Positions 1-5,873 of a stretch of DNA of 5,873 bases are shown here, piece after piece. How positions within the stretch are numbered: the first letter of the stretch is position 1; each line of letters starts with the position of its first letter. A model generated the notes under the pieces. That model had not been told where the DNA came from and did not search any database. It saw nothing but the letters and a program-made list of their open reading frames with translations. Source of the DNA: Dehalococcoidia bacterium (lineage in GTDB: Bacteria > Chloroflexota > Dehalococcoidia > JAUSJJ01). The stretch covers positions 1 to 5,873 of the forward strand of contig JAUSJJ010000116.1 in NCBI GenBank assembly GCA_030647705.1, read 5' to 3'. Made by a program: the position numbers and the translations under genes.

Positions 1-205
1 CATTCAGGGGCTTATCATGGGCCTGATGACGGTGGGGACTGTGATCAGCCCCATATTCACCGGGTGGGTCTTCGATATCCAGCACAGCTACCAGTTCGCC
101 TTTCTGGGCCTGGCTGCGGTCGCTTTTCTGGCGCTGCCCGCGATCCTTCTGGCGCGTCCGCCGGCGCGAGGGGGTAGCCGGTCAACTTCGAGCGCGATGA
201 AGTGA
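1..205 (+). CDS. MFS transporter, C-terminal fragment (5' end outside window)
   Basis: This is the last 67 residues of a membrane transporter; the first complete codon is at base 2 and the reading frame stays open to the left edge, so the gene begins outside the window. Two hydrophobic helices are visible, about residues 1-20 and 30-47, separated by a short loop reading FTGWVFDIQHSYQFAF. A Gly-rich helix, then P-x-x-x-G-x-x-x-D, then S-Y-x-x-A-F is the usual look of TM11 to TM12 in major facilitator superfamily carriers, especially monocarboxylate or oxalate/formate-type members. A short Arg/Ser-rich cytoplasmic tail (ARPPARGGSRSTSSAMK) ends the protein. The ATG at 17 is an internal Met, not a credible start, because it lies inside TM11. 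Substrate cannot be told from this fragment. No terminator hairpin follows it, so some read-through into the next gene is possible. Confidence 0.8.
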   Translation, partial: IQGLIMGLMTVGTVISPIFTGWVFDIQHSYQFAFLGLAAVAFLALPAILLARPPARGGSRSTSSAMK

Positions 206-230
206 TTGAGTAGTCGCGACACGACCGAAC

Positions 231-259
231 TTGACACAGACTTGGTGAATGGTTAAGAT
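231..259 (+). promoter_or_regulatory. Predicted sigma70-type promoter for the MBL-radical SAM-MmpL operon
   Basis: A perfect -35 consensus TTGACA (231-236) is followed after exactly 17 bases by TAAGAT (254-259), which matches 4 of 6 positions of the -10 consensus, including the important A at position 2 and T at position 6. Initiation 6-8 bases downstream would fall near 265-267, only about 4-6 bases before the ATG at 271. A second -10-like hexamer, GATAAT (257-262), has a less favourable 20-base spacer. The site lies in the 65-base gap after the transporter gene and is the only good promoter seen upstream of the three-gene block. This is pattern matching by eye; the true transcription start is unknown. 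Confidence 0.5.
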
Positions 260-270
260 AATGAACTGAA

Positions 271-1068
271 ATGCAGATTGCCCCAGGCGTCCGTTTGACC
301 CCCAGCGCCGATCTTTCTTTCACTGGCACCTATGCTCCAAACGTGTATCTGGTCGGAACGCAGAAGGTGGCCTTGATCGATGCAGGGTACGGGAATGTAG
401 CCTCCGTCCGCACCCGTTTGGAGTATGTCGATTCCCTCGGTTGCCCCAAGCCGGACTTCATCCTGGTCACGCACGCTCATCCCGACCATCTGGGCGGCGC
501 TAAGAAAATCAGCGAGGCTACGGGCGCCAGAGTTCTGCTGCATACCGCCGATGGCACGTCCGGTGCGGAAAGTGTGGTTGACGGAAGCCAGATCCATCTC
601 GGCGAGTTCAGGCTGACCGTTATTCACACGCCGGGCCATACGCCGGGCAGCATATGCATTATGATGGAGCCCGGCCGGGTGCTGTTCTCGGGCGATAGCA
701 TCCTGGGTCTGGGCACCACGGTGGTTGTACCGCCTGGCGGCAACATGGCGGACTACGTGAAATCGTTGGAGAAGCTCCTGGCAATGGACATCTCGCTCGT
801 ATGTCCGGGGCATGGCCCTTTGGTCAAGGAGCCGCGTCGGAAGATCGTGGAGTTGCTCGATCACCGGCTGGAGCGTGAGCGGCAGGTGTTGGAAGCCATG
901 AAGCGCGGGAAGTCCACGGTCGACGGGCTCATTGCGGCCATATATCCTGAGCTTGACAAGCGCCTCTTCTCACTTGCGAGGTGGCAGGTGCTGGCGCAGA
1001 TCGACAAGCTGGTACATGAGGGCAAGGTGAGGTCGGTGGCCGCTGACACCTATCAAGTGCTAAACTAG
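271..1068 (+). CDS. MBL-fold metallo-hydrolase with C-terminal winged helix (LACTB2-like)
   Basis: A 265-residue soluble, presumably cytoplasmic metal-dependent hydrolase. The metallo-beta-lactamase fold fills about residues 1-190 and its metal ligands are all present: H68-x-H70-x-D72-H73 in THAHPDHLGG, H123 in TPGHTPGS, D142 in FSGDS and H181 in CPGHG; the early D37-A-G turn is also typical. Residues about 196-262 (HRLERERQVLEAM to GKVRSVAADTYQV) fit the winged-helix domain that follows the MBL domain in LACTB2-type proteins. Human LACTB2 is an endoribonuclease, but bacterial relatives include hydrolases of varied or unknown substrate, so I assign only a general hydrolase role. No signal peptide. 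The ATG at 271 is the first start after an in-frame stop at 262-264, and the encoded N-terminus (GVRLTPSADLSFTGTYAPNVYLVG) matches the family opening. No Shine-Dalgarno sequence precedes it, and a promoter ends 11 bases upstream, suggesting a near-leaderless mRNA. It heads a probable operon with the radical SAM gene 35 bases downstream. Confidence 0.88.
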   Translation: MQIAPGVRLTPSADLSFTGTYAPNVYLVGTQKVALIDAGYGNVASVRTRLEYVDSLGCPKPDFILVTHAHPDHLGGAKKISEATGARVLLHTADGTSGAESVVDGSQIHLGEFRLTVIHTPGHTPGSICIMMEPGRVLFSGDSILGLGTTVVVPPGGNMADYVKSLEKLLAMDISLVCPGHGPLVKEPRRKIVELLDHRLERERQVLEAMKRGKSTVDGLIAAIYPELDKRLFSLARWQVLAQIDKLVHEGKVRSVAADTYQVLN

Positions 1069-1093
1069 GCCGGCGTGCGTTAGTTCCACGCTC

Positions 1094-1097
1094 AAGG
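1094..1097 (+). promoter_or_regulatory. Weak ribosome binding site of the radical SAM gene
   Basis: AAGG ends 6 bases before the ATG at 1104. It is a short Shine-Dalgarno match but well spaced. A TAG stop directly precedes the ATG in frame (1101-1103), so no longer N-terminus is possible. Confidence 0.4.
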
Positions 1098-1103
1098 TTA
1101 TAG

Positions 1104-2960
1104 ATGATTCCTGACAGCATATTGTCCAAAGTAGTGAAACCTGCTCGCTACACCGGCGGCGAGTGGAACATGGTCGCCAAAGACTGGGAAAGCGCCGAGG
1201 TCAAGGTTGCCCTGGCCTATCCTGATGTCTACGACATTGGGATGTCCAATCTCGGGATATCGATTCTGTACGACATCCTGAACCGGCAGTCCGGAGTGCT
1301 TGCTGAGAGAGTCTATGCCCCCTGGGTGGACCTGGATGCAGAGATGCGACAGGCGAACCTGCCCCTTGGCGCTATTGAGTCCAGGCGCCCCGTGCGCGAC
1401 TTCGACATCGTAGGGTTCTCCATCGGTTATGAGCTTGCCTACACCAACGTCCTCAATATGCTCCACCTGGCCCAGATTCCGGAGAGGGCAGCCGAGCGCA
1501 CGGATGCCCACCCGCTGGTCATCGCGGGCGGTTCCTGCGCTCTGAACCCCGAGCCCATGGCTGATTTCATCGATCTGTTTGTGTTGGGCGATGGCGAAGA
1601 CGTTATTGTGGAGCTGGTCGACCTGTTTCGGCGCTGGAAGAAGGGTGGCGCGGGTCGCAAGGAGGACTTTCTGAGGCAGGCGGTCGCCCTGCCGGGAATC
1701 TACGTCCCGCGCTTCTATGAGGTGTCTTACGGCGCTCAGGGCGGCATCGCAGGTTTCAGGCCCGTCATACCGGAAGCCCCTGCGCGCATAAGGCGTCGCC
1801 TGATAACGAAGCTGCCGCCGCCCGTCAGCCGGCCTATCGTGCCGTACGTCCAGGTAGTCCACGACAGAGGAGCTATCGAAATCCAAAGGGGCTGCGCCAG
1901 GGGTTGCCGGTTTTGCCAGGCAGGGATGATCTATCGCCCTATGCGGCAGCGCCCTCCGGAGGAGATTGTCGGCGCGGTGGGTGACCTGGTCTCGAACTGC
2001 GGATACGATGAGGTCTCGCTCCTCTCATTGAGCACTGGCGATTATCCGGGCATTAAGGACTTGATCGGGGCGCTGACCCGGCGCCTCAGCGGGCGATACG
2101 TTTCGCTTTCTCTGCCCAGCCTCAGGCTGGACCCCTTGTCGGTGGAACTGGCGGATTCTCTCCCCGGACGGAGGAAAAGCGGGTTTACCTTCGCTCCGGA
2201 GGCCGGCACTGACCGGCTGCGCCGCGTCATCAATAAGACTCTGCCGCAGGTGGACCTGCTTCAGGCGATCGAGCAGGCGTGTCAACGGGAGTGGCTCGGG
2301 CTCAAGCTCTATTTCATGGTTGGGCTGCCCACTGAGACCATGGAGGACATAGAAGGGATAGTCGAGCTGGTGCGAATGGTGCGCCGGGAGGGGCGGAAAC
2401 ACAGCAATCGCGGCCTTCAGGTGCGCGTGACCGTGTCCACCTTCATCCCCAAGCCGCATACTCCTTTCCAGTGGCTGCCAATGGAGAGAGAAGAGACGCT
2501 GAGGCCACGGATCGAGCTGTTGAGGACAGGCCTGCGAAAGGCCGGCGCCAATCCGTCCTGGGGAAACCCTGGCGTGAGCCTTCTTGAAGCCGCTCTCTCC
2601 CGCGGAGACCGTCGTTTGGGAGAGGTGATCCATCGGGCCTGGACGCTGGGATGTACCTTCGACGCCTGGAACGAGCGCTTGAGGGCCGATCTATGGCTGA
2701 AGGCGTTCGAGGACTGCGGGCTGAGCCCTGCCGACTACGCTTACCGGCAGCTTGGCATGGACGAGGTTCTTCCCTGGTCTCACGTAGACATAGGGGTGAG
2801 CGCCTCTTTTCTCCGGCGGGAATACCAGCGCGCGCTGAAGGGCGAGGAGACGGCGGACTGCCGCCGGGGCGCCTGCGCCGGTTGCGGGCTGGAATCGCAG
2901 GTCGAGGGCTGCCACAGCCGCTTCGATCCCGCGGATGGCCCTCCGAAGGAAAGGAGCTGA
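1104..2960 (+). CDS. B12-binding-like radical SAM protein, TIGR03960 type
   Basis: A 618-residue, full-length radical SAM protein, function unproven. The N-terminal region, about residues 1-240, has the opening KPARYTGGEWN, the stretch VKVALAYPDVYDIGMSNLG (33-51) and AGGSCALNPEPMADFIDLF (141-159) followed by GDGED, all characteristic of the TIGR03960 family and related to B12-binding radical SAM proteins. I see no canonical DxHxxG cobalamin base-off motif. The radical SAM core, about 250-480, carries the 4Fe-4S ligands C264-x3-C268-x2-C271 in QRGCARGCRFCQAG, then LSTGDYPGI, SLPSLRLD, FAPEAGTDRLRR, LKLYFMVGLPTET and FIPKPHTPFQW. The C-terminal part ends in HVDIGVS and a Cys cluster (C586, C591, C594, C603) that may bind a second metal site. 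In many bacteria this protein is encoded next to, or fused with, a DUF2344 protein (TIGR03936); no such gene is present here. Instead an MmpL exporter starts 3 bases downstream, implying translational coupling. The start at 1104 follows an in-frame TAG and a short AAGG. Confidence 0.9.
   Translation: MIPDSILSKVVKPARYTGGEWNMVAKDWESAEVKVALAYPDVYDIGMSNLGISILYDILNRQSGVLAERVYAPWVDLDAEMRQANLPLGAIESRRPVRDFDIVGFSIGYELAYTNVLNMLHLAQIPERAAERTDAHPLVIAGGSCALNPEPMADFIDLFVLGDGEDVIVELVDLFRRWKKGGAGRKEDFLRQAVALPGIYVPRFYEVSYGAQGGIAGFRPVIPEAPARIRRRLITKLPPPVSRPIVPYVQVVHDRGAIEIQRGCARGCRFCQAGMIYRPMRQRPPEEIVGAVGDLVSNCGYDEVSLLSLSTGDYPGIKDLIGALTRRLSGRYVSLSLPSLRLDPLSVELADSLPGRRKSGFTFAPEAGTDRLRRVINKTLPQVDLLQAIEQACQREWLGLKLYFMVGLPTETMEDIEGIVELVRMVRREGRKHSNRGLQVRVTVSTFIPKPHTPFQWLPMEREETLRPRIELLRTGLRKAGANPSWGNPGVSLLEAALSRGDRRLGEVIHRAWTLGCTFDAWNERLRADLWLKAFEDCGLSPADYAYRQLGMDEVLPWSHVDIGVSASFLRREYQRALKGEETADCRRGACAGCGLESQVEGCHSRFDPADGPPKERS
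2951..2956 (+). promoter_or_regulatory. Strong ribosome binding site of the MmpL gene
   Basis: AAGGAG ends 7 bases before the ATG at 2964 and lies inside the last codons of the radical SAM gene. This near-perfect Shine-Dalgarno fixes the exporter start and supports co-transcription of the two genes. Confidence 0.8.
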
Positions 2961-2963
2961 GGC

Positions 2964-5168
2964 ATGTTCGCTGCCCTGGGCCGTTTCGTGTTCAGGTACC
3001 GGTGGTTCCTGATCGGCTTCTGGGTACTTGTCTTCGCTGCCAGCCTTGTTTTTGCACCCAGGGTTTCTGATGTCCTTACAGGTGAAGCCTACGAGGATGT
3101 GCCTACCGAGGCCACGCAGGCTTCGGCGATCATTCAGCGTGATCTGGGGCAGTCCCCATCCAGTCTGACCGCAGTCTTCTCCAGCGATTCCTTTGGCGTG
3201 ACCGATCCCAGGTTCCAGCAGGCCATGGCCGCATTCCTGTCGGGGCTGGACCAGCACCCGCAGATACAGAGCATCACCACTTACGCTTCACTGCCGTCTC
3301 TGGTCTCCACCGATGGCAAGGCCACCTTCGTGGTTCTGGCCCTGCGCGATCCGAATGCAGGCAAGGCGCTGTACGCTGAGCTGAAAACGCGGTTGCCGGC
3401 CTCCGGCGATGTGCGGATAGCCGTCACCGGACTGGCCGCCGTCAATTCAGATATCATGGAAGTCAGCGAACGGGACCTGCAGCGAGCGGAGATGATCAGC
3501 CTGCCATTGGTGCTGTTGGCCCTGATCGTGGTGTTCGGCACGTTGCTGGCCGCGGGAGCGCCCCTCATCGTAGGAGCGGTCAGTGTTGTCACCACGCTGG
3601 CTCTGGTCTATTTCCTGGGCCACTATACGGATATGTCCGTCTTCGTGCTGAATGTGGCTTCCATGCTGGGCCTGGGGATCGCCATCGACTACTCGCTGTT
3701 CCTGGTGAGCCGGTTCCGGGAGGAGCTCAAGAACGGCGACGTGGAGCGAGCTACGGTTACCACTGTGGCCACGGCGGGCAAGGCTATTTTCTTCTCCGGC
3801 GCCATCACGTTTGCCGCCATGATGGGTTTGGTTTTCTTCAAGTTCACTATTCTGCGTTCGATGGGCATAGGCGGCGGACTGGTGGTGTTGATCTCGATGC
3901 TGGCGGCGCTGACCTTCCTGCCCGCGGTGCTGGCTGCTGCCGGGACGAAGATCAATGCTCTTCCCATGATACCCCGCTGGGGTCAGAGCAAAGGAGGCAG
4001 TTTCTGGCATAACCTGGCGGTCAGGGTAATGAAGCGGCCCATAGTTGTCATGGTGGTCACCGTAGCGTTGCTGCTGGCGCTGGGCGTGCCTTTTCTGAGT
4101 GTGCGGATGGGCGAACCGGATGCGACCATACTGCCGGAGAACGTGTCTTCCCGTCAGGGCTATGACATGCTGAAGGAGAGCTTCGGCGAAGGAGCCATCT
4201 CGCCTATCGCCATCGCGGTCAAAACCACGGGGGACGTATTCCAGCCGGAGAACATAGGGGCCCTTTACGATTTCACCCGCGATATCGCCCAGGATGGGCG
4301 GGTAAGACAAATAGACAGCCTGGTCACCATCGACCCTTCGATAACGAAGCAGCAGTACCAGATGCTTTATTCCAATCCTTCCCTTATCCCGCCGCAATAC
4401 AGGACGCTGGTCTCCGGCATGGCCAAAGGTGAGACGACGATGATCCGTGTTACCACCGATCTGTCGCCGGTCTCAACAGAGGCCAAGGAGGTTGTAGACC
4501 GGATACGCTCTCTGGACAAGAAGGGCCTGGAGGTCTATGTCGGCGGGCTCACTGCGGGGATAGACGATGTGGTGGATATTCTGTACCGTGATTTCCCCTG
4601 GATAATCCTGTTCGTGGTGGTGGTTATCTACGGAGCACTGGTGTTATTCTTCCGGTCGGTGATCTTGCCCCTGAAAGCGGTGGTGATGGATGGTCTGAGC
4701 ATCGTCGCCAGCTATGGGGCGCTGGTCTTCATATTCCAGCAGGGCCACTTCAGCAACGTGCTGGGATTCACGCAGCAGCAATCGGTGGAAGCCAGTCTGC
4801 CCATCATCATGTTCTGCATTCTCTTTGGCCTCTCCATGGACTACGAGGTCTTCCTGCTGTCCAGAGTGAAAGAGGCCTACGACGCGACGGGTGAAAACAC
4901 CTTTGCTGTGGCGCTGGGCCTGGAGCGTACCGGAGGGATCATCACCAGCGCTGCCTTGATCATGGTGCTGGTGTCGGTTTCCTTTGCCTTTGCCGACATA
5001 GTTGTGATCAAGGCTCTCGGGCTGGGTATCGCCATTGCCATATGCCTGGATGCCACCATCGTGAGGTCGCTGCTGGTGCCTGCGACGATGAGGATCCTGG
5101 GGAAGTGGAACTGGTGGGCGCCCGGATTCCTGCGCAAGGTGCTGCCGGCCGGCAAGAACCTTCACTGA
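2964..5168 (+). CDS. MMPL-family (RND superfamily) transporter
   Basis: A 734-residue inner-membrane exporter of the MmpL/HpnN-like branch of the RND superfamily, driven in known members by the proton gradient and often moving lipids or other hydrophobic compounds. Twelve helices are visible in two repeats: TM1 about 14-32, TM2-TM6 about 177-326, TM7 about 359-378 and TM8-TM12 about 544-707. Large extracytoplasmic loops lie after TM1 (about 33-176) and TM7 (about 379-543), the porter domains of the family. The paired Asp-Tyr residues that relay protons in MmpL3 occur in both halves: D242-Y243 in GLGIAIDYSLFLVSRF (TM4) and D626-Y627 in FGLSMDYEVFLLSR (TM10), so the pump looks intact. The N-terminus (RFVFRYRWFLIGFWVLVF) is the usual short cytoplasmic start before TM1. 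It starts 3 bases after the radical SAM stop codon with a strong AAGGAG, and a hairpin follows its stop. No membrane-fusion or outer-membrane partner is encoded in the window, consistent with MmpL types that act alone. Substrate unknown. Confidence 0.93.
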   Translation: MFAALGRFVFRYRWFLIGFWVLVFAASLVFAPRVSDVLTGEAYEDVPTEATQASAIIQRDLGQSPSSLTAVFSSDSFGVTDPRFQQAMAAFLSGLDQHPQIQSITTYASLPSLVSTDGKATFVVLALRDPNAGKALYAELKTRLPASGDVRIAVTGLAAVNSDIMEVSERDLQRAEMISLPLVLLALIVVFGTLLAAGAPLIVGAVSVVTTLALVYFLGHYTDMSVFVLNVASMLGLGIAIDYSLFLVSRFREELKNGDVERATVTTVATAGKAIFFSGAITFAAMMGLVFFKFTILRSMGIGGGLVVLISMLAALTFLPAVLAAAGTKINALPMIPRWGQSKGGSFWHNLAVRVMKRPIVVMVVTVALLLALGVPFLSVRMGEPDATILPENVSSRQGYDMLKESFGEGAISPIAIAVKTTGDVFQPENIGALYDFTRDIAQDGRVRQIDSLVTIDPSITKQQYQMLYSNPSLIPPQYRTLVSGMAKGETTMIRVTTDLSPVSTEAKEVVDRIRSLDKKGLEVYVGGLTAGIDDVVDILYRDFPWIILFVVVVIYGALVLFFRSVILPLKAVVMDGLSIVASYGALVFIFQQGHFSNVLGFTQQQSVEASLPIIMFCILFGLSMDYEVFLLSRVKEAYDATGENTFAVALGLERTGGIITSAALIMVLVSVSFAFADIVVIKALGLGIAIAICLDATIVRSLLVPATMRILGKWNWWAPGFLRKVLPAGKNLH

Positions 5169-5182
5169 GCAAGACTTTCGGA

Positions 5183-5218
5183 CAGAGGCGCTTGAGGGCT
5201 TGCCCTCAAGCGCCTCTG
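5183..5218. terminator. Probable bidirectional terminator hairpin between convergent genes
   Basis: A perfect 17-base inverted repeat (5183-5199 against 5202-5218) leaves TT between the arms; with the innermost C-G pair opened it is a 16-bp stem with a CTTG tetraloop. It sits 14 bases after the exporter stop codon and 10 bases from the hydrolase stop codon on the other strand, where a shared terminator is expected. The downstream U-tract is poor on both strands (CTTGGCTTATCT on plus, TCCGAAAGTCTTG on minus), so termination might depend on hairpin strength or another factor, and the hairpin could also protect mRNA 3' ends. Confidence 0.72.
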
Positions 5219-5228
5219 CTTGGCTTAT

Positions 5229-5873
5229 CTAGTTGGAGATTCCCGCCAGGAAATCGGCCATAGCCTTGTTGACTTCCGCCGGCTTTTCCATGAAGGGATA
5301 GTGGGCTGCGCCCTGGATCACGAGGAGCTTGGAGCCTGGTATCTTCTCGGCCAGGGCCTCTGAGAACTTGGGCGGCGTCAGCTTGTCCTCGCTACCCGCG
5401 ATAATGAGCGTGGGAATATGGATCGCGGACACCTTTTCCAGAACGTCGAACTTGTTGCAGCACTCCAAGTCTTCCAGACGTTGCTTGGGTCCGGCATCCG
5501 TGGCCTTCTTGATTACGGCGTTTTTCACATCCGGGCAGACCTGGCGGTACTCCTGCTCAACCAGGCTCTTCCAGATGTTCTTGTTGGTCGTGGCCTCTTC
5601 CAACTCCATGAAATGAGAGGGATGGACTTTCAGCTTGGCTCCGGTGGACATCAGTATCAGCGCCTTTACATCCTGGGGGTACTTCAGAGCGTAGCTCAGC
5701 GCCATCGCCCCTCCCAGCCCATGCCCGGCCAGCACCAAGTCCTTGTGTCCGCCCTTGCTCACGTAAGCCCTAAGCCATTCAACGTTCTCTTCGACGGTCG
5801 GCAGCAGCTTCCCTTTGCCGTTGCCGGGGATGTCGATAGTCTCCGAGCCGGGGAACTGCTTGAGTTGTGGCCC
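5229..5873 (-). CDS. Alpha/beta hydrolase-fold protein lacking the nucleophile Ser (5' end outside window)
   Basis: The frame is open to the right edge, giving at least 214 residues (numbered here from the edge); the start lies outside, and the GTG at 5760-5762 is an internal Val, since fold-typical sequence continues upstream (FPGSETIDIPGNGKGKLLPTV). The order fits an alpha/beta hydrolase: DIPGNG (family usually D-x-PGHG), helix, strand LVLAGHGLGGAMALSYAL with the nucleophile elbow, strand ALILMSTGA, a helical cap about residues 80-150 with CCNKFDV, strand PTLIIAGSEDKLTPP with acid D163, and GAAHYPFMEKP with H191, ending in the usual helix NKAMADFLAG. The elbow should read G-x-S-x-G, but residue 52 is Gly (GGG, 5718-5720). 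Acid and His are kept, so it is either a pseudoenzyme or uses a chemistry that does not need Ser. The frame is otherwise intact, with no sign of decay. It converges on the exporter gene and shares the hairpin with it; its own promoter is off the window. Substrate unknown. Confidence 0.85.
   Translation of the reverse strand, partial: GPQLKQFPGSETIDIPGNGKGKLLPTVEENVEWLRAYVSKGGHKDLVLAGHGLGGAMALSYALKYPQDVKALILMSTGAKLKVHPSHFMELEEATTNKNIWKSLVEQEYRQVCPDVKNAVIKKATDAGPKQRLEDLECCNKFDVLEKVSAIHIPTLIIAGSEDKLTPPKFSEALAEKIPGSKLLVIQGAAHYPFMEKPAEVNKAMADFLAGISN

Noticed and set aside
134..139. Possible DxHxxG cobalamin motif in the radical SAM protein (residues 134-139, DAHPLV)
   Set aside because: Coordinates here are residues of the protein encoded at 1104-2960. 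The final Gly is Val and the position is late for a B12 base-off loop, so I do not call cobalamin binding from it.
213..220. 8-base palindrome GTCGCGAC between the transporter and the promoter
   Set aside because: Too short to hairpin, no second copy nearby, and palindromes of this size are common in GC-rich DNA; a repressor operator cannot be argued from it alone.
261..269. Mini-ORF ATG-AAC-TGA just before the MBL gene ATG
   Set aside because: The predicted -10 elements overlap or abut it, so it is probably not transcribed in full, and it has no ribosome binding site.
253..864. Long minus-strand open frame opposite the MBL gene
   Set aside because: It lies antisense to a gene with complete metal-binding motifs; its translation is His/Arg/Gln-rich and resembles no family, typical of an antisense shadow in GC-rich DNA.
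1073..1091. Inverted repeat GCGTG/CACGC in the 35-base gap before the radical SAM gene
   Set aside because: Only 5 base pairs with a 9-base loop and no T-run; not a credible terminator or attenuator.
2651..3070. Plus-strand open frame spanning the radical SAM-MmpL junction
   Set aside because: It overlaps both genuine genes in another frame, and its Arg/Gly/Leu-rich translation shows no domain.
3447..4397. 316-residue minus-strand open frame opposite the MmpL gene
   Set aside because: Its translation is dominated by His, Gln, Arg and Asp, the complement of membrane-helix codons; an antisense artefact of the exporter gene.

Overview
The window reads as an ordinary chromosomal stretch of a moderately GC-rich bacterium. 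It holds five protein genes, two of them cut by the window edges. The style of several proteins (the MmpL-type exporter, the LACTB2-like hydrolase and the cap of the alpha/beta hydrolase) reminds me of Chloroflexota, Dehalococcoidia-like genomes. That is an impression from protein style, not a search result. No phage, transposon, CRISPR, tRNA or rRNA signal is visible.

Layout. (1) 1-205, plus strand: the C-terminal tail of a major facilitator superfamily transporter. (2) 206-270: a short gap with a good sigma70-type promoter (TTGACA, 17-bp spacer, TAAGAT) placed so close to the next ATG that its transcript would be nearly leaderless. (3) 271-1068, plus: a metallo-beta-lactamase-fold hydrolase with a C-terminal winged-helix domain and all metal ligands. 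(4) 1104-2960, plus: a radical SAM protein of the TIGR03960 type, with a B12-binding-like N-terminal region, a CxxxCxxC cluster motif and a Cys-rich C-terminus. (5) 2964-5168, plus: a 12-TM MmpL/RND-type exporter starting 3 bases after the radical SAM stop codon. (6) 5183-5218: a perfect inverted repeat, probably a shared terminator between convergent genes. (7) 5229 to the window end, minus: an alpha/beta hydrolase open at its 5' end.

The three complete plus-strand genes look like one operon: a promoter before the first, gaps of 35 and 3 bases, no internal terminator, and a strong hairpin after the last. Radical SAM enzyme plus MmpL exporter is compatible with making or modifying something and moving it across the membrane, but nothing in the sequence fixes a substrate. 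The arrangement could also be a housekeeping operon of unrelated genes.

The most notable observation is that the minus-strand alpha/beta hydrolase keeps the acid and His of its catalytic triad but has Gly (codon GGG) where the nucleophile Ser of the G-x-S-x-G elbow should be. I found no convincing new multi-gene system here.
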